Below are positions 18,371-27,503 of a stretch of 54,622 nucleotides of DNA, one piece after another (position 1 is the stretch's first letter; each line of letters opens with the position of its first letter). Origin of the DNA: Fidelibacterota bacterium. GTDB taxonomy: Bacteria > Fidelibacterota > Marinisomatia > Marinisomatales > UBA1611. The stretch is taken from contig JADHUI010000018.1 in assembly GCA_016784605.1 (NCBI GenBank), forward strand, positions 1 through 54,622. The letters run 5' to 3'. The notes below the pieces were generated by a model. The model did not search any database. It saw nothing but the letters and a program-made list of their open reading frames with translations, and had not been told where the DNA came from. The translations under genes and the position numbers were made by a program.

Positions 18371-19109
18371 TGTATTTTTCTCCAATTTGTTTAATCGTGC
18401 TTTCTAAATCTTGAGTGAATTGAATCACAGGTTGTGGGTCTAATCCAGAATCATATTCTGTTCCAATATGTTCCTCAATATACTCACTTGGATATATGGG
18501 GTCGCCAATTTCTATTTTAATAAAGGTTGGTCGCATTAAAAAGTTATCTTTTGGCCAAGCTTTGTGAGATCCATGAATATATAGAGGGACGATAGGTACA
18601 TTTAATTTAATAGCAAACGCTGCAGCACCTTTTTTAAATCGTCTCATTTCACCCGGTTTACCACGCGTTCCTTCAGGAAACATAATAATACTTCGATTAT
18701 CTAAAGCCATAAATCCTCGGCAAAGTGCTATTGTATCATTAAGACTAAATGAATGATTCCCTTTTATCCTTCGGTCAATGGGAATCAAATTCATACCAAT
18801 ATTCGTGAGTATGCGCTTTAATTTATTGTCAAACCAATAATCTCTCGCAGCCAACATTCCAAAATGACTGAAACCTTTCCCGGAGGCTGTCATAAGTAAA
18901 GCCACGTCCATGTGACTATTATGGTTGCAACATAAAATATAGGATGTGGTTGGGATTTTCTCTCGTCCAATGACCTTGACAGGAGTATAAATAGTAAAAA
19001 CTGTTTTACAAAATATCTCGAATAATTTTTTAAAGAACTGAGATATGAACGATTGTTTTGTCAGTAAATACGAAAATTTATCGTCTTCGAGAACTGAATA
19101 AGGTTTCAT
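18360..19109 (-). CDS. PlsC-type glycerolipid acyltransferase
   Basis: 249 residues with the acyltransferase motifs NHNSHMD (NHx4D, residues 62-68) and FPEGTR (144-149), plus the later block VPIVPLYIHGSH. An N-terminal hydrophobic stretch would hold it at the inner membrane. The family acylates lysophosphatidate at sn-2. In this operon it could acylate 1-alkyl-glycerol-3-phosphate, the product of the AGPS and SDR steps, or acylate dihydroxyacetone phosphate; it is far shorter than animal GNPAT. Its ATG directly abuts the stop of the HMG-CoA reductase gene, so the genes are co-translated. Confidence 0.88.
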   Translation of the reverse strand: MKPYSVLEDDKFSYLLTKQSFISQFFKKLFEIFCKTVFTIYTPVKVIGREKIPTTSYILCCNHNSHMDVALLMTASGKGFSHFGMLAARDYWFDNKLKRILTNIGMNLIPIDRRIKGNHSFSLNDTIALCRGFMALDNRSIIMFPEGTRGKPGEMRRFKKGAAAFAIKLNVPIVPLYIHGSHKAWPKDNFLMRPTFIKIEIGDPIYPSEYIEEHIGTEYDSGLDPQPVIQFTQDLESTIKQIGEKYNVS

Positions 19110-20279
19110 TTACTTTCGTCCATATTTCATATGCGCTTGTGTAAAAGTTCCACTTGCAATGGCAGACATTAAAGAAATCTCAAGTGCCAGACTAGATGCG
19201 CAAATAATTTCGGCTAATTTTCGTGATGAAAATTCACCTGTGTCGCATCCGAGTAATTTTAAATTCTTTTGTTGTGGAATGAGTCGTGTGCCTCCGCCAA
19301 CGGTCCCAACAGTGATTGATGGAAGGGTAAGACGGCATTTTAATCCGTCTTCAACCGGTTCAGTTTGGAAATGACCAATAGAATTTTCTGCAACACATGC
19401 TGTATCTTGTCCTGTGGCAATATATATAGCAGTCAAGGCATTTGAAATGTGTAAATGGCATCCGGTTGTTCCTGCCATATTAGTAACGGTTGGGCCAACT
19501 TGTTGAAATATATCTACTTCATCTAAATGAAGTCCCAAAATACGTTTTAATACAGAATGTTTAAGGGTTGTTTCAGCAATAACGCTGTGTCCGCGTCCCA
19601 TAATCATGGTTCGAGCGGACGCTTTTTTATCACTGTTAAAACCTGATTCCAATATGTAATTATAACCCGTATTGTTCTGGATGTAGTCACAGGCGAGTTT
19701 TGCTGCAAGTGTAACCATATTTTGTCCGGCAGCATTTCCCGTATTTAAAACCATATCCAGTACAACAAAATTTTGAATAGGATATTGATCAATTCGAAGC
19801 AATTTCCCATAATTGGTAGAAGATTCGGCTACTTTTTTAATTTCGTCAAAATGCTCATCAATCCATTTCATAAATTCAGATGATTCTTTTAATGTATTGA
19901 AAACAAAAACAGGAGCGCGTGATAATTCTTGTTTAATATATTGGGTAGATATGCCGCCCGAAAGGGCAGAAGCATACATGCCACGACTCATGGAAATGGC
20001 TAAAGTACCTTCTAATGTACAGACGGGAACGGTAAATGAACCTTTGGCATATTCACCTTTAACCACTAATGGACCAGCAATAGCCATAGGGATTGGCATA
20101 AAACCAATATGGTTTTCAATGATTCCTTTTAAATCTTCTGGATCATCTGTGGGCGTATCGTCAAAACGAAGTCCAGAGTTTTCTTCCAGCCAGTTTAGAC
20201 GTTTGAGTGTATCATCACTTGTAAAGCCGCTGGGGATTTTGCGATTATTTTCAGAAAGTATTTTTTTATTATTTTTCAT
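19110..20279 (-). CDS. HMG-CoA reductase homologue
   Basis: 389 residues of class I-like HMG-CoA reductase without membrane anchor. Recognisable blocks are ENHIGFMPIPMAIAGPL (55-71), the catalytic Glu90 in TLEG, Lys218 in SDKKASA, Asp292 in GQDTACVAEN and His383 near the end. Odd feature: the coenzyme motif usually written DAMGxN reads NAAGQN (182-187), so its Asp is replaced by Asn. The enzyme makes mevalonate from HMG-CoA using NAD(P)H in a four-electron thioester-to-alcohol reduction. It is first in an operon with PlsC, AGPS and an SDR; supplying isoprenoid alcohols, or another acyl-CoA-to-alcohol step, is inference. Confidence 0.85.
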   Translation of the reverse strand: MKNNKKILSENNRKIPSGFTSDDTLKRLNWLEENSGLRFDDTPTDDPEDLKGIIENHIGFMPIPMAIAGPLVVKGEYAKGSFTVPVCTLEGTLAISMSRGMYASALSGGISTQYIKQELSRAPVFVFNTLKESSEFMKWIDEHFDEIKKVAESSTNYGKLLRIDQYPIQNFVVLDMVLNTGNAAGQNMVTLAAKLACDYIQNNTGYNYILESGFNSDKKASARTMIMGRGHSVIAETTLKHSVLKRILGLHLDEVDIFQQVGPTVTNMAGTTGCHLHISNALTAIYIATGQDTACVAENSIGHFQTEPVEDGLKCRLTLPSITVGTVGGGTRLIPQQKNLKLLGCDTGEFSSRKLAEIICASSLALEISLMSAIASGTFTQAHMKYGRK

Positions 20280-20307
20280 GGATGAACTATCGGGATAGAA
20301 ATGAAGG

Positions 20308-20480
20308 AAAAAAGGGTGCCGGGCAGGCGACTTTCAAGACCGCGATCTGATTGACGGTGGAGGCCTCTTGCGAACAGCAAACTTCCTTGATCTCCTTTAT
20401 AGAGAAAGGCCTGTTTTTTGTTAACAAAGTACAGCCCCCTATTTTTAAGGGTAGATCTTGAATAGGCAAACACTGCCCGG
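20308..20480 (-). ncRNA. Candidate structured RNA / 5' leader of the HMGR-PlsC-AGPS-SDR operon
   Basis: The gap upstream of the HMG-CoA reductase gene folds as one long hairpin. CCGGGCAG (20319-20326 on plus) pairs perfectly with CTGCCCGG (20473-20480). Inside it, TTCAAGACC (20333-20341) pairs with GATCTTGAA (20454-20462, 9 pairs with one G-U), and GGAGGC (20359-20364) pairs with GCCCCC (20434-20439, one G-U). On the minus strand the stem is followed by six T (complement of 20308-20313), terminator-like. The overall stem-bubble-stem shape and about 170-nt length recall 6S RNA; a leader regulator or attenuator for the operon is equally possible. No family signature identified. Confidence 0.45.
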
Positions 20481-20536
20481 AATCTTTCAATAATCGCCAT
20501 GAATTTAGACACGAGCTATCTTTCGCCGCAATTCAT

Positions 20537-21832
20537 TTAAGATGATTTTGGAATATTTATTTGATTTTCAGATGAGGCAACTACAACAGCAACAGATGCA
20601 TCTCCTGTTACATTTACAGTTGTTCGCATCATATCTAAAATACGATCTACGCCAAGGATGAGTGCAATCCCACCACTTGGGACACCGACAGCTTCAAGGA
20701 TAATCACTAACATAATAATACCTGCGCCCGGTACGGCGGCTGTTCCGATCGAAGCTAAAACAGCGGTTAATATAATGGTTAATTGTGCGCCAATATCCAA
20801 ATTCATCCCCAAGGTTTGGGCAATAAAAACGGCTGCAACAGCTTGATAGAGAGCCGTTCCATCCATATTTATGGTGGCACCTAATGGAAGGACAAAAGAT
20901 GAAACTTCTTCTGATACACCTAACTCATCTTCGCATCGTTCCATTGTAACGGGTAATGTTGCGCCACTGGAACTTGTTGAAAAAGCCAATAATTGGGCTG
21001 GGGCAATTCCTTTGTAAAATGTTTTTAAGGGCATTTTAGAAAAAAGTTTTAACAGGAGTGTGTACGTCCCGAACATATGTAAAAGAAGCCCAAGAATGAC
21101 CGCTACCATATAAAAGCCTAATGCACCTAACAATTCCATAACTTGGGTTAAATTATCTCCAGCTACTTTATTGATGGTTTGGGCGATTAATGCAAAAACA
21201 CCATATGGAGCCATTAACATAATAATGTCCACTAATTTTATAATGACATCATTAAATCCCTCAAAAAAGTCTAATACCGGTTTAGCCTTTTTTTGAGATA
21301 CTTGAATAAGTCCAATGCCTAAAAAGATTGCTACAAAAACAATTTGAAGCATATTTCGGTTATTGGAAGCTGAATTGAAAAAATTACTTGGAACCATATC
21401 TACGATAGGTTGGAGAGGGCCACGATCTTTTACTTTGTGAGCTGAGCCTGTTCTAGAAGTTGCATCTTCTTCATAAGTTTGTTGCAACTTTATTTTCATT
21501 TCTTCCGGAACTTTATCGCCAGGGTTGAGGCCATTTACAATAACGAGTCCAATGGTGACAGAAATCGCGGTTGTTAAAATATAGATTGAAATAGTTTTGC
21601 CACCAATACGGGATAATTTTTTTAAATCTGACAAAGAAGCAACGCCTGTTACGAGTGAGGATAACACTAAAGGGACAGCAATTAATTTTAATAAATTAAT
21701 AAAAATTGTTCCAAATGGTGCAATCCAATGCGTAGTAAAAGTTCCCCATCCTGATGTTGCACTTAGGATTCCGTATCCTAAACCCAGAACGAGTCCGATA
21801 ATTATTTTCCAGTGTAATGGAAGGTTTTTCAT
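20537..21832 (-). CDS. Dicarboxylate/amino acid:cation symporter (DAACS, GltP/DctA type)
   Basis: A 431-residue secondary transporter. It has the N-terminal LHWKIIIGLVLGLGYG, the FINLLKLIAVPLVLSSLVTG block, the Ser-rich reentrant loop FSTSSSGATLPVT, the GATINMDGTALY sodium/substrate segment (NMDGT motif) and the final DRILDMMRTTVNVTGDAS, all family hallmarks. It imports glutamate, aspartate or C4-dicarboxylates with Na+ or H+. A polar insert (about residues 120-150) lies between early helices. It is upstream of, and on the same strand as, the ether-lipid operon, but the 257-base gap with a terminator-like hairpin suggests separate transcription. Confidence 0.93.
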   Translation of the reverse strand: MKNLPLHWKIIIGLVLGLGYGILSATSGWGTFTTHWIAPFGTIFINLLKLIAVPLVLSSLVTGVASLSDLKKLSRIGGKTISIYILTTAISVTIGLVIVNGLNPGDKVPEEMKIKLQQTYEEDATSRTGSAHKVKDRGPLQPIVDMVPSNFFNSASNNRNMLQIVFVAIFLGIGLIQVSQKKAKPVLDFFEGFNDVIIKLVDIIMLMAPYGVFALIAQTINKVAGDNLTQVMELLGALGFYMVAVILGLLLHMFGTYTLLLKLFSKMPLKTFYKGIAPAQLLAFSTSSSGATLPVTMERCEDELGVSEEVSSFVLPLGATINMDGTALYQAVAAVFIAQTLGMNLDIGAQLTIILTAVLASIGTAAVPGAGIIMLVIILEAVGVPSGGIALILGVDRILDMMRTTVNVTGDASVAVVVASSENQINIPKSS

Positions 21833-22139
21833 TGCTATTTCCTTATATCTTTATTCAAAGAAGTGGGGAATTTAATGGTGAAAAAGTCCAGAATCTCGAT
21901 TTTCTTGGTATCATTATTATTTTTGATATGGTCATTCCTAGCAATTTGTAGAAAACCAACCTTTGATATTTCATCTGGGGTAGGTGGATTCCGGATATTT
22001 TTCCAAAATTCCGGAATGACAAGGCTGAAGGCGGGAATACCATATTCTGATTTTACTCTAATTAGAGATGCTGTCATTCCTGGCTATGACCCGGAATCCA
22101 TGTTTTAAATATTTTACAAGGAAAAATGGAATGATAAGG
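21833..22139. other. Gene-free interval holding a dispersed repeat
   Basis: Between the symporter start and the YyaL-like stop I see no convincing gene. Short open frames here have no ribosome-binding site and translate the palindromic repeat at 21983-22106. The rest (21833-21982) is AT-rich and presumably carries the symporter promoter and the end of its leader. Confidence 0.6.
21983..22106. repeat. Palindromic dispersed repeat, copy 1
   Basis: A roughly 124-base element with nested inverted arms: GGATTCCGG (21986-21994) is matched by CCGGAATCC (22091-22099), and GGAATGACA (22013-22021) by TGTCATTCC (22072-22080), both perfect. A second copy, roughly three-quarters identical by eye, is at 27247-27372. 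No coding capacity. It resembles a REP- or MITE-like intergenic repeat family. Confidence 0.8.
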
Positions 22140-24302
22140 TTATTCCAATAATGAAATAATTTTATTCACATCATTGGTCGGTTGTTGACATGCATAATTT
22201 TCACAAAAATATATTGTAGGTTTATTGTTAATCATAACATGATTCTCTGTCCAAGGAGCCAAGTCTACTAGACTTTTATCCTTATTCGTATCTTTGAATA
22301 AAACAACTTTGTTGGGAGCATAGAGTGAGGACAATTTATTGAGAATAGTTTGTGTTTCAGGAGAATCATTTCCGACGATAACAATCTCTTTTGGTTCGTT
22401 TGTTTCAAAGAGAAAAGATGAAATTAAATAACTATGACCTGTCGGTGCTCGAAGAATTTGATCCGAAAAAGCACGATAGGCATTTTCAGCTAAGGTGAGC
22501 CATTTTGTGTCACCCGTCATTCTACCTAATCGTTGACAATCCATTACGGCAACGGAATTCCCGGCAGGAATGGCACCGTCATAAGTGTCTTTGGCGCGTA
22601 CAATTAATTTTTCTGCTGAGTCCGCACCCAGGTAAAACCCGCCCCCTATTGGATCAGAAAAATCTTCTTCCATTATATGAGCTAATTGGACTGCTTCGGT
22701 TAACCAAAGTGCATTAAAAGTTGTTTCATAAAGATTGAGTAAACCCCAAATCATAAAGGCATAATCATCTAAATGGGCATCTATTCCCGATACACCTTTC
22801 CTAAAACGTTTCTTCAGTCGACCTTTTTTATCCCGAAGTTCTTTCAAAATAAAATGAGCGCTCTTTTCGGCCGCTTTTGTGTATTTTGGCTCATTCAATA
22901 TTTGTCCGCCCATGGATAATGCAGCAATCATGAGCCCATTCCAATCGGTCAGGATTTTATCATCTTTCAATGGATGAATTCGCTTTTCTCGAATGGGAAA
23001 TAATTTCTGTCGAGATTGATCAATAAATGAATCCAATTCGGATAAACTCATTTTAAGCTTTTCGGCGATAGTTAATTTTGATTCAGAGAAATGGGGGATA
23101 TTGTTGTATGATTCTTCACCAGATGCTTCATCTTTAAAATTTCCATCTTCCGAAATACCGAAAATTGCATTAAATAAGTTGGCATCATTTTTTTCCAGGA
23201 TTTGGTCTATCTCTTTATGCGACCAAACATAAAATTTGCCTTCTTCGCCATCAGAATCTGCATCTTCAGCAGAATAAAATCCCCCATTCGGCGATGTCAT
23301 ATCTCGTAATACATATGTGAATATTTCTTGGGCTGTTTGGGCATATTCTTCTTTTCTAGTCATCTGATAAGTTTCTAAATAAGCCATGGATATCATGGCT
23401 TGATCGTATAGCATTTTTTCGAAGTGAGGGAGAAGCCATTCTTCATCTGTGGAATATCGATGAAATCCAAATCCGATATGGTCATAAATGCCACCGCGAC
23501 GCATATTTTGCAATGTAGATTCGACCATTTGAAGTGCTTTTTCTTCGCCTGTCATTTGATAATAGCGCAATAAATAAATTAAATTATGGGGAGAAGGAAA
23601 TTTGGGCGATTGACCGAACCCGCCATAATCAGAATCAAATCGACTTACAAATTGCTCATAAGTGCTTGTTAATATGGATGGATCTAACGGATTTCCTAAT
23701 TGAGTTAGATTCACTTGTAGTAAATATTGGGTAATGCGATTGATCGAATTTTGAATTTCATTCTGTTTAGACTCCCACGCATCAGCAATACTGGGAAGCA
23801 GTTGTAGCATTCCGGGTCGTTGACCTCGACCATTCTTCGGGAAATAAGTTCCGGCGAAAAAAGGTTCTTTATTAGGGGTCATAATGATGGTTAAAGGCCA
23901 GCCACCGCGTCCAGTCATTGCTTGGCAAACGGACATATATACATGATCTACTTCAGGCATTTCTTCCCGATCCACTTTAATGGATATAAAATGTTTATTC
24001 ATGAGTGCAGCCACTGTGGAATCTTCGAAAGATTCGTGTTCCATCACATGGCACCAGTGACACGTAGAATATCCAATTGAGAGAAAAATGGGTTTATTCT
24101 CTTCCTTCGCTTTATTAAAGGCTTCATCACCCCATGGATACCAATCTACAGGATTTGTAGCATGTTGGAGTAAATAAGGACTTTGTGAAAATGCTAATCG
24201 GTTTTGATGATTATGATCCATGTGACTATCCTTTTGAGATTTCCCTGAACAGGCTGGGTTAAGCATGACGCCTAATAAAAAAATGACCCAATGACATTTC
24301 AT
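22140..24302 (-). CDS. YyaL/SPATA20-like protein: thioredoxin domain plus alpha/alpha barrel, lipoprotein
   Basis: 720 residues. A lipoprotein signal (hydrophobic start, then LNPAC with Cys18) implies export and membrane anchoring, unlike most cytosolic homologues. The conserved DUF255 start [18 protein letters not shown] leads into a thioredoxin-like domain with [15 protein letters not shown] (Cys81, Cys84). The rest is an alpha/alpha-barrel of the N-acylglucosamine epimerase/glycosidase type ([38 protein letters not shown]). The biochemical function of this family is not established. It stands alone on the minus strand; a thiol-redox role is suggested only by the CxxC. Confidence 0.9.
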   Translation of the reverse strand: MKCHWVIFLLGVMLNPACSGKSQKDSHMDHNHQNRLAFSQSPYLLQHATNPVDWYPWGDEAFNKAKEENKPIFLSIGYSTCHWCHVMEHESFEDSTVAALMNKHFISIKVDREEMPEVDHVYMSVCQAMTGRGGWPLTIIMTPNKEPFFAGTYFPKNGRGQRPGMLQLLPSIADAWESKQNEIQNSINRITQYLLQVNLTQLGNPLDPSILTSTYEQFVSRFDSDYGGFGQSPKFPSPHNLIYLLRYYQMTGEEKALQMVESTLQNMRRGGIYDHIGFGFHRYSTDEEWLLPHFEKMLYDQAMISMAYLETYQMTRKEEYAQTAQEIFTYVLRDMTSPNGGFYSAEDADSDGEEGKFYVWSHKEIDQILEKNDANLFNAIFGISEDGNFKDEASGEESYNNIPHFSESKLTIAEKLKMSLSELDSFIDQSRQKLFPIREKRIHPLKDDKILTDWNGLMIAALSMGGQILNEPKYTKAAEKSAHFILKELRDKKGRLKKRFRKGVSGIDAHLDDYAFMIWGLLNLYETTFNALWLTEAVQLAHIMEEDFSDPIGGGFYLGADSAEKLIVRAKDTYDGAIPAGNSVAVMDCQRLGRMTGDTKWLTLAENAYRAFSDQILRAPTGHSYLISSFLFETNEPKEIVIVGNDSPETQTILNKLSSLYAPNKVVLFKDTNKDKSLVDLAPWTENHVMINNKPTIYFCENYACQQPTNDVNKIISLLE

Positions 24303-24626
24303 GTTTTGATGTGAATTAAACCCTTTGTTTCCTCAATAAAGTATAACGGAAATCTAGAGTGATATGAAGCGGTAATTAACTTTAAAAAGGGTGAAGAACC
24401 CTAACTACTGTGCCTAAAATTAAAAATAAGTCAAATCCTCGTCGACAAAAGGTGAAGCTACTTATAAAAATTGCCAAAACTACTGTCCTTAAGTAGTCAA
24501 AAATACTGTCCAAAAACACCCAAAAATACGTAGATCACCCCATTGTAGAATCGAATGAGTAAGCCATAAACTTTAGCTAAGTTATTGTAACGAATCCCGT
24601 TAATTGAATTATAAAGGAAAAAACTG
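24303..24626. other. Gene-free region with TACTGT direct repeats upstream of the membrane regulator
   Basis: 324 bases without a gene between divergent genes. TACTGTGCC (24406-24414), TACTGTCC (24481-24488) and TACTGTCC (24504-24511) repeat in the same orientation; the last two are 23 bases apart, about two helical turns. These could be binding sites for the SARP-type domain of the downstream gene, since such regulators bind direct repeats, but this is speculative. Confidence 0.35.
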
Positions 24627-27164
24627 ATGGGAAGATGGATATTTATATATTTTGTATCACTTATAATCCTTTTTGGAAAAGGAGGCGTCGGCGGGCTACA
24701 ACTTAAATCTATCTATGATCAAGAATCGGGTTCGGATGACTCCTATTTAAATCTTACTATTGACGATCCATTTCGTTTTAGTGAGCAATTTAGTTTAGAA
24801 TTTGATTTCTATATTTATGGTGTTAAGCCGTTTGGCTTCATTTGTTCTGGACACTTACCTGATGAAAAAGACTATTTTACATTAACATATATTGACTTTC
24901 GAAATCCTGATACAAGCTATATCGACTTATCCTTTATTGATAACGTAAGCATTCTAAGTATTCCGCTCGTAAATGAGTATCAAGGAAGAAATATATGGAG
25001 CCACCTAGAGTTGAAATTTAATTTATTATCTGATTCGGTTGGTATTGCATTCAACAATCAAAATATGAATTGGGCAAAATATGTTTTGCCGAATGAAATG
25101 AAACTTAACCTTATTTTTGGGGAAAGTGCTTATAGGAAAGAAGCCCCCAGGATAGGAATACAAAATATTAAAGTATTCAACACAGACCAAAGATTAATGT
25201 ATCGTTGGGCACTAAATGAGTTAAGTGGAAACTGGATGTTTGATGATATAAAAAATAAAAAAGCCTTTGCGTCTAATGTAAAGTACTTAAGTAATCGACA
25301 TTCAGAATTTGAAAAAATAGTTGAATTTCCGGTTAAACAATATTCTCCAATTGCTTTTTCGGTTGAAAATAATAGAAGTGGAAAAATATTTGCTATTACC
25401 GATTCGAGTCTTTTAGAGCTAAATCTTGTCCGTAACACACTATTTAATTATCCTATTGCAACAAAATTTCCACATGAACCTTCATTTATATATAATCAAA
25501 AGTTAAATGAAATTACCGTATGTGCAGATGGTGGCTTAGGAAATGTGGGTGTCTTAAATATGGAAACATTCAATTGGCAATGGGGAAATGACACTTCTTC
25601 CATAGATCAATATTTTGAAGCAGCTTTAGTTGTAAATGAAAATTCTGGAGATTTATACCGAATTGGTGGCTATGGATGGTATAAAGTAAAAAATGATATA
25701 TTCCATTATTCACGAGAAAAGAATAAATGGCGAAAAATATCTTACCATTTGGACGAAGGTGAATCATTCTATCCGCGAACCCCATTAGATGCGGCCTTTA
25801 ATAGAGATAATTCAATCTATATATTAGGTGGTTTTGGGAATAAAACGGGTCAACAAGAATTAGGTTTTTCTCCTATCCTTGATCTTTGGGAATTCAATAT
25901 TTTGACAGAAGAGTTAACAAGGAAATGGTCGATTACAAATCCAATACTCAATATTAATAATGGTGTCATTATTAGTGATATTAATTCTGCTCTCATTTCA
26001 GTTAAGGAAGAATCTGAAAATAAAAATAATTCGCTATCTTATTATATGATTGATCTAAATAATCCTGTATTAAAAAAAATAGATATTCGTTTTGATAATA
26101 AATATATCTTTGACCCAAATATATTTTATGTCAAAGAAACAAATGAATTAATGTTTACAAATCAATCTATTAATCGTGATAGTATTTCCGTTTATGCATT
26201 AGCTCTGCCGATTCTTGGATCTGAAATAATTTCTTTAGCCTATAGTAGTCATGAATTGATTTTTATTTATGTAATTCTATTTTTTGTAGCCAGAATTTTA
26301 TTCCTTTTCTATAAAAAGAGTAAAAAGACAATTATCAATGAGACTATCTCACTGAAAACGAAATCCACTGATATCAATGAGGATGCATCACCAAATACGA
26401 CATCTACTGAAAAACCAGTATTACCTGGTTCAATTGTTGAATTTTATAAACCGATAGATTCGGGTGTAAGTGTAAAAATGTTCGATGAATTTCAAGTATG
26501 GATTGATGGCAATCCCGTTCATTATTCAGATTGGGGATCAAAAAAGGCCCGAGAATTATTCATTTTTCTAATATTAAAAAACCACCATGGCGTTTCAAAA
26601 GAAGATATTGAATTAACATTTTGGCCAGATGCTCATAATGGATCCGCTGCAAATTCTCGTGCTGTAGGATTAAGCCGAATTCGGAAAACGTTAGGTTCAT
26701 ATTCCACCTTCATTCAAAAGCACGATGAACGAATCCGCTTGGAAGGAAATGAATTTTTGAATTCGGATTTTCAAATGGTTAACTGGAAAATTTCAGATGT
26801 TCCTTTAGAAATTTCTGAAATGTCGCTCACACCATTAAAATTATATGGGAAAGAGGGATTGATGCCTGGGTTTCATCAAGAATGGATACTTGATATTAAA
26901 ACCGATATAGAACGTCGTGTTTTCAATTATGCAAAAAAAACAGGCACTCAGGCTATTGCAGAAGAAAAATGGCCTATTCTAGACTGGATTGGTGAAAGAC
27001 TTTTGATGTGGAACGCTCTCGATGATGATGGACTGCGGTTTCGTGTAATTGCAAATAAAAAAATGGACAAACCCGGTGTTGCTAATGATATCTATTATAA
27101 GTTTTTTAACCATTACGAAAAAGAGATAGGTGATGTATATGAATTAGAATTTGACTCAATTTAA
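24627..27164 (+). CDS. Membrane-tethered regulator: LamG-like and kelch propeller outside, SARP-type winged helix inside
   Basis: 845 residues in an uncommon order. After a signal-anchor-like start comes a LamG/concanavalin-like region (about 30-190), then kelch-like propeller repeats (DLYRIGGYGWYKVKNDIFHY and SIYILGGFGNKTG), one membrane helix at about 550-572 (IFIYVILFFVARILFLFY), and a cytosolic winged helix at about 614-690. That last domain (SKKARELFIFLIL, then ELTFWPD and NSRAVGLSRIRKTLG) is the OmpR-like DNA-binding unit of SARP/BTAD activators. It appears to be a one-component receptor that senses an extracytoplasmic ligand and binds DNA from the membrane. Start ATG follows a GGAAA-type site. 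Ligand and targets unknown. Confidence 0.75.
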   Translation: MGRWIFIYFVSLIILFGKGGVGGLQLKSIYDQESGSDDSYLNLTIDDPFRFSEQFSLEFDFYIYGVKPFGFICSGHLPDEKDYFTLTYIDFRNPDTSYIDLSFIDNVSILSIPLVNEYQGRNIWSHLELKFNLLSDSVGIAFNNQNMNWAKYVLPNEMKLNLIFGESAYRKEAPRIGIQNIKVFNTDQRLMYRWALNELSGNWMFDDIKNKKAFASNVKYLSNRHSEFEKIVEFPVKQYSPIAFSVENNRSGKIFAITDSSLLELNLVRNTLFNYPIATKFPHEPSFIYNQKLNEITVCADGGLGNVGVLNMETFNWQWGNDTSSIDQYFEAALVVNENSGDLYRIGGYGWYKVKNDIFHYSREKNKWRKISYHLDEGESFYPRTPLDAAFNRDNSIYILGGFGNKTGQQELGFSPILDLWEFNILTEELTRKWSITNPILNINNGVIISDINSALISVKEESENKNNSLSYYMIDLNNPVLKKIDIRFDNKYIFDPNIFYVKETNELMFTNQSINRDSISVYALALPILGSEIISLAYSSHELIFIYVILFFVARILFLFYKKSKKTIINETISLKTKSTDINEDASPNTTSTEKPVLPGSIVEFYKPIDSGVSVKMFDEFQVWIDGNPVHYSDWGSKKARELFIFLILKNHHGVSKEDIELTFWPDAHNGSAANSRAVGLSRIRKTLGSYSTFIQKHDERIRLEGNEFLNSDFQMVNWKISDVPLEISEMSLTPLKLYGKEGLMPGFHQEWILDIKTDIERRVFNYAKKTGTQAIAEEKWPILDWIGERLLMWNALDDDGLRFRVIANKKMDKPGVANDIYYKFFNHYEKEIGDVYELEFDSI

Positions 27165-27174
27165 TTTATTTATT

Positions 27175-27211
27175 TTATTCTTCCCAGGCAGGACATAGAA
27201 AATCCTGATAA
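27175..27211. repeat. 37-bp direct repeat, left copy (duplicates the helicase 3' end)
   Basis: Identical for 37 bases to 28146-28182. The right copy encodes the last 11 codons and stop of the helicase-nuclease gene; this left copy is detached from any coding frame. The two copies bracket the palindromic repeat and the toxin-antitoxin pair, as attL/attR would bracket an insert at a gene's 3' end. Confidence 0.9.
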
Positions 27212-27246
27212 CGTTTTTCAAACATTACTTAGATCTACCATCTAGA

Positions 27247-27372
27247 TAGGTGGATTCCGGATATTTTTTCAATATTCCGGAATGACAAACTTGAAGGTGG
27301 AATTGCCATTTTATGATTCTGCTCTAATTAGAGATACTGTCATTCCTGACTCCGATCAGAAATCTATGTTTT
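27247..27372. repeat. Palindromic dispersed repeat, copy 2
   Basis: Second copy of the element at 21983-22106. It retains GGATTCCGG, TTCCGGAATGACA, the core CTCTAATTAGAGATACTGTCATTCC and the ending TCTATGTTTT, but the outer right arm has decayed (AGAAATCT instead of CGGAATCC). It lies inside the segment bounded by the 37-bp direct repeats. Confidence 0.78.
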
Positions 27373-27503
27373 GATTTATCAAATCAATAAATTATTTTCA
27401 AGTATTTTAAAATCCCAGATTGGCAATAGGGTTTAATAACGCGTCATTGTCGGGTGTTGGCATATATTATTCTTAAATAAATGATTATGAAATAATAATG
27501 AAA

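Noticed and set aside
20276-20512. Short minus-strand open frames before the HMGR gene
   Set aside because: They lie across the structured leader, have no ribosome-binding site and no similarity to a known protein; the base pairing explains the region better.
21863-22108. Short plus-strand open frame in the symporter to YyaL-like gap
   Set aside because: Its second half translates the palindromic repeat; no start signals.
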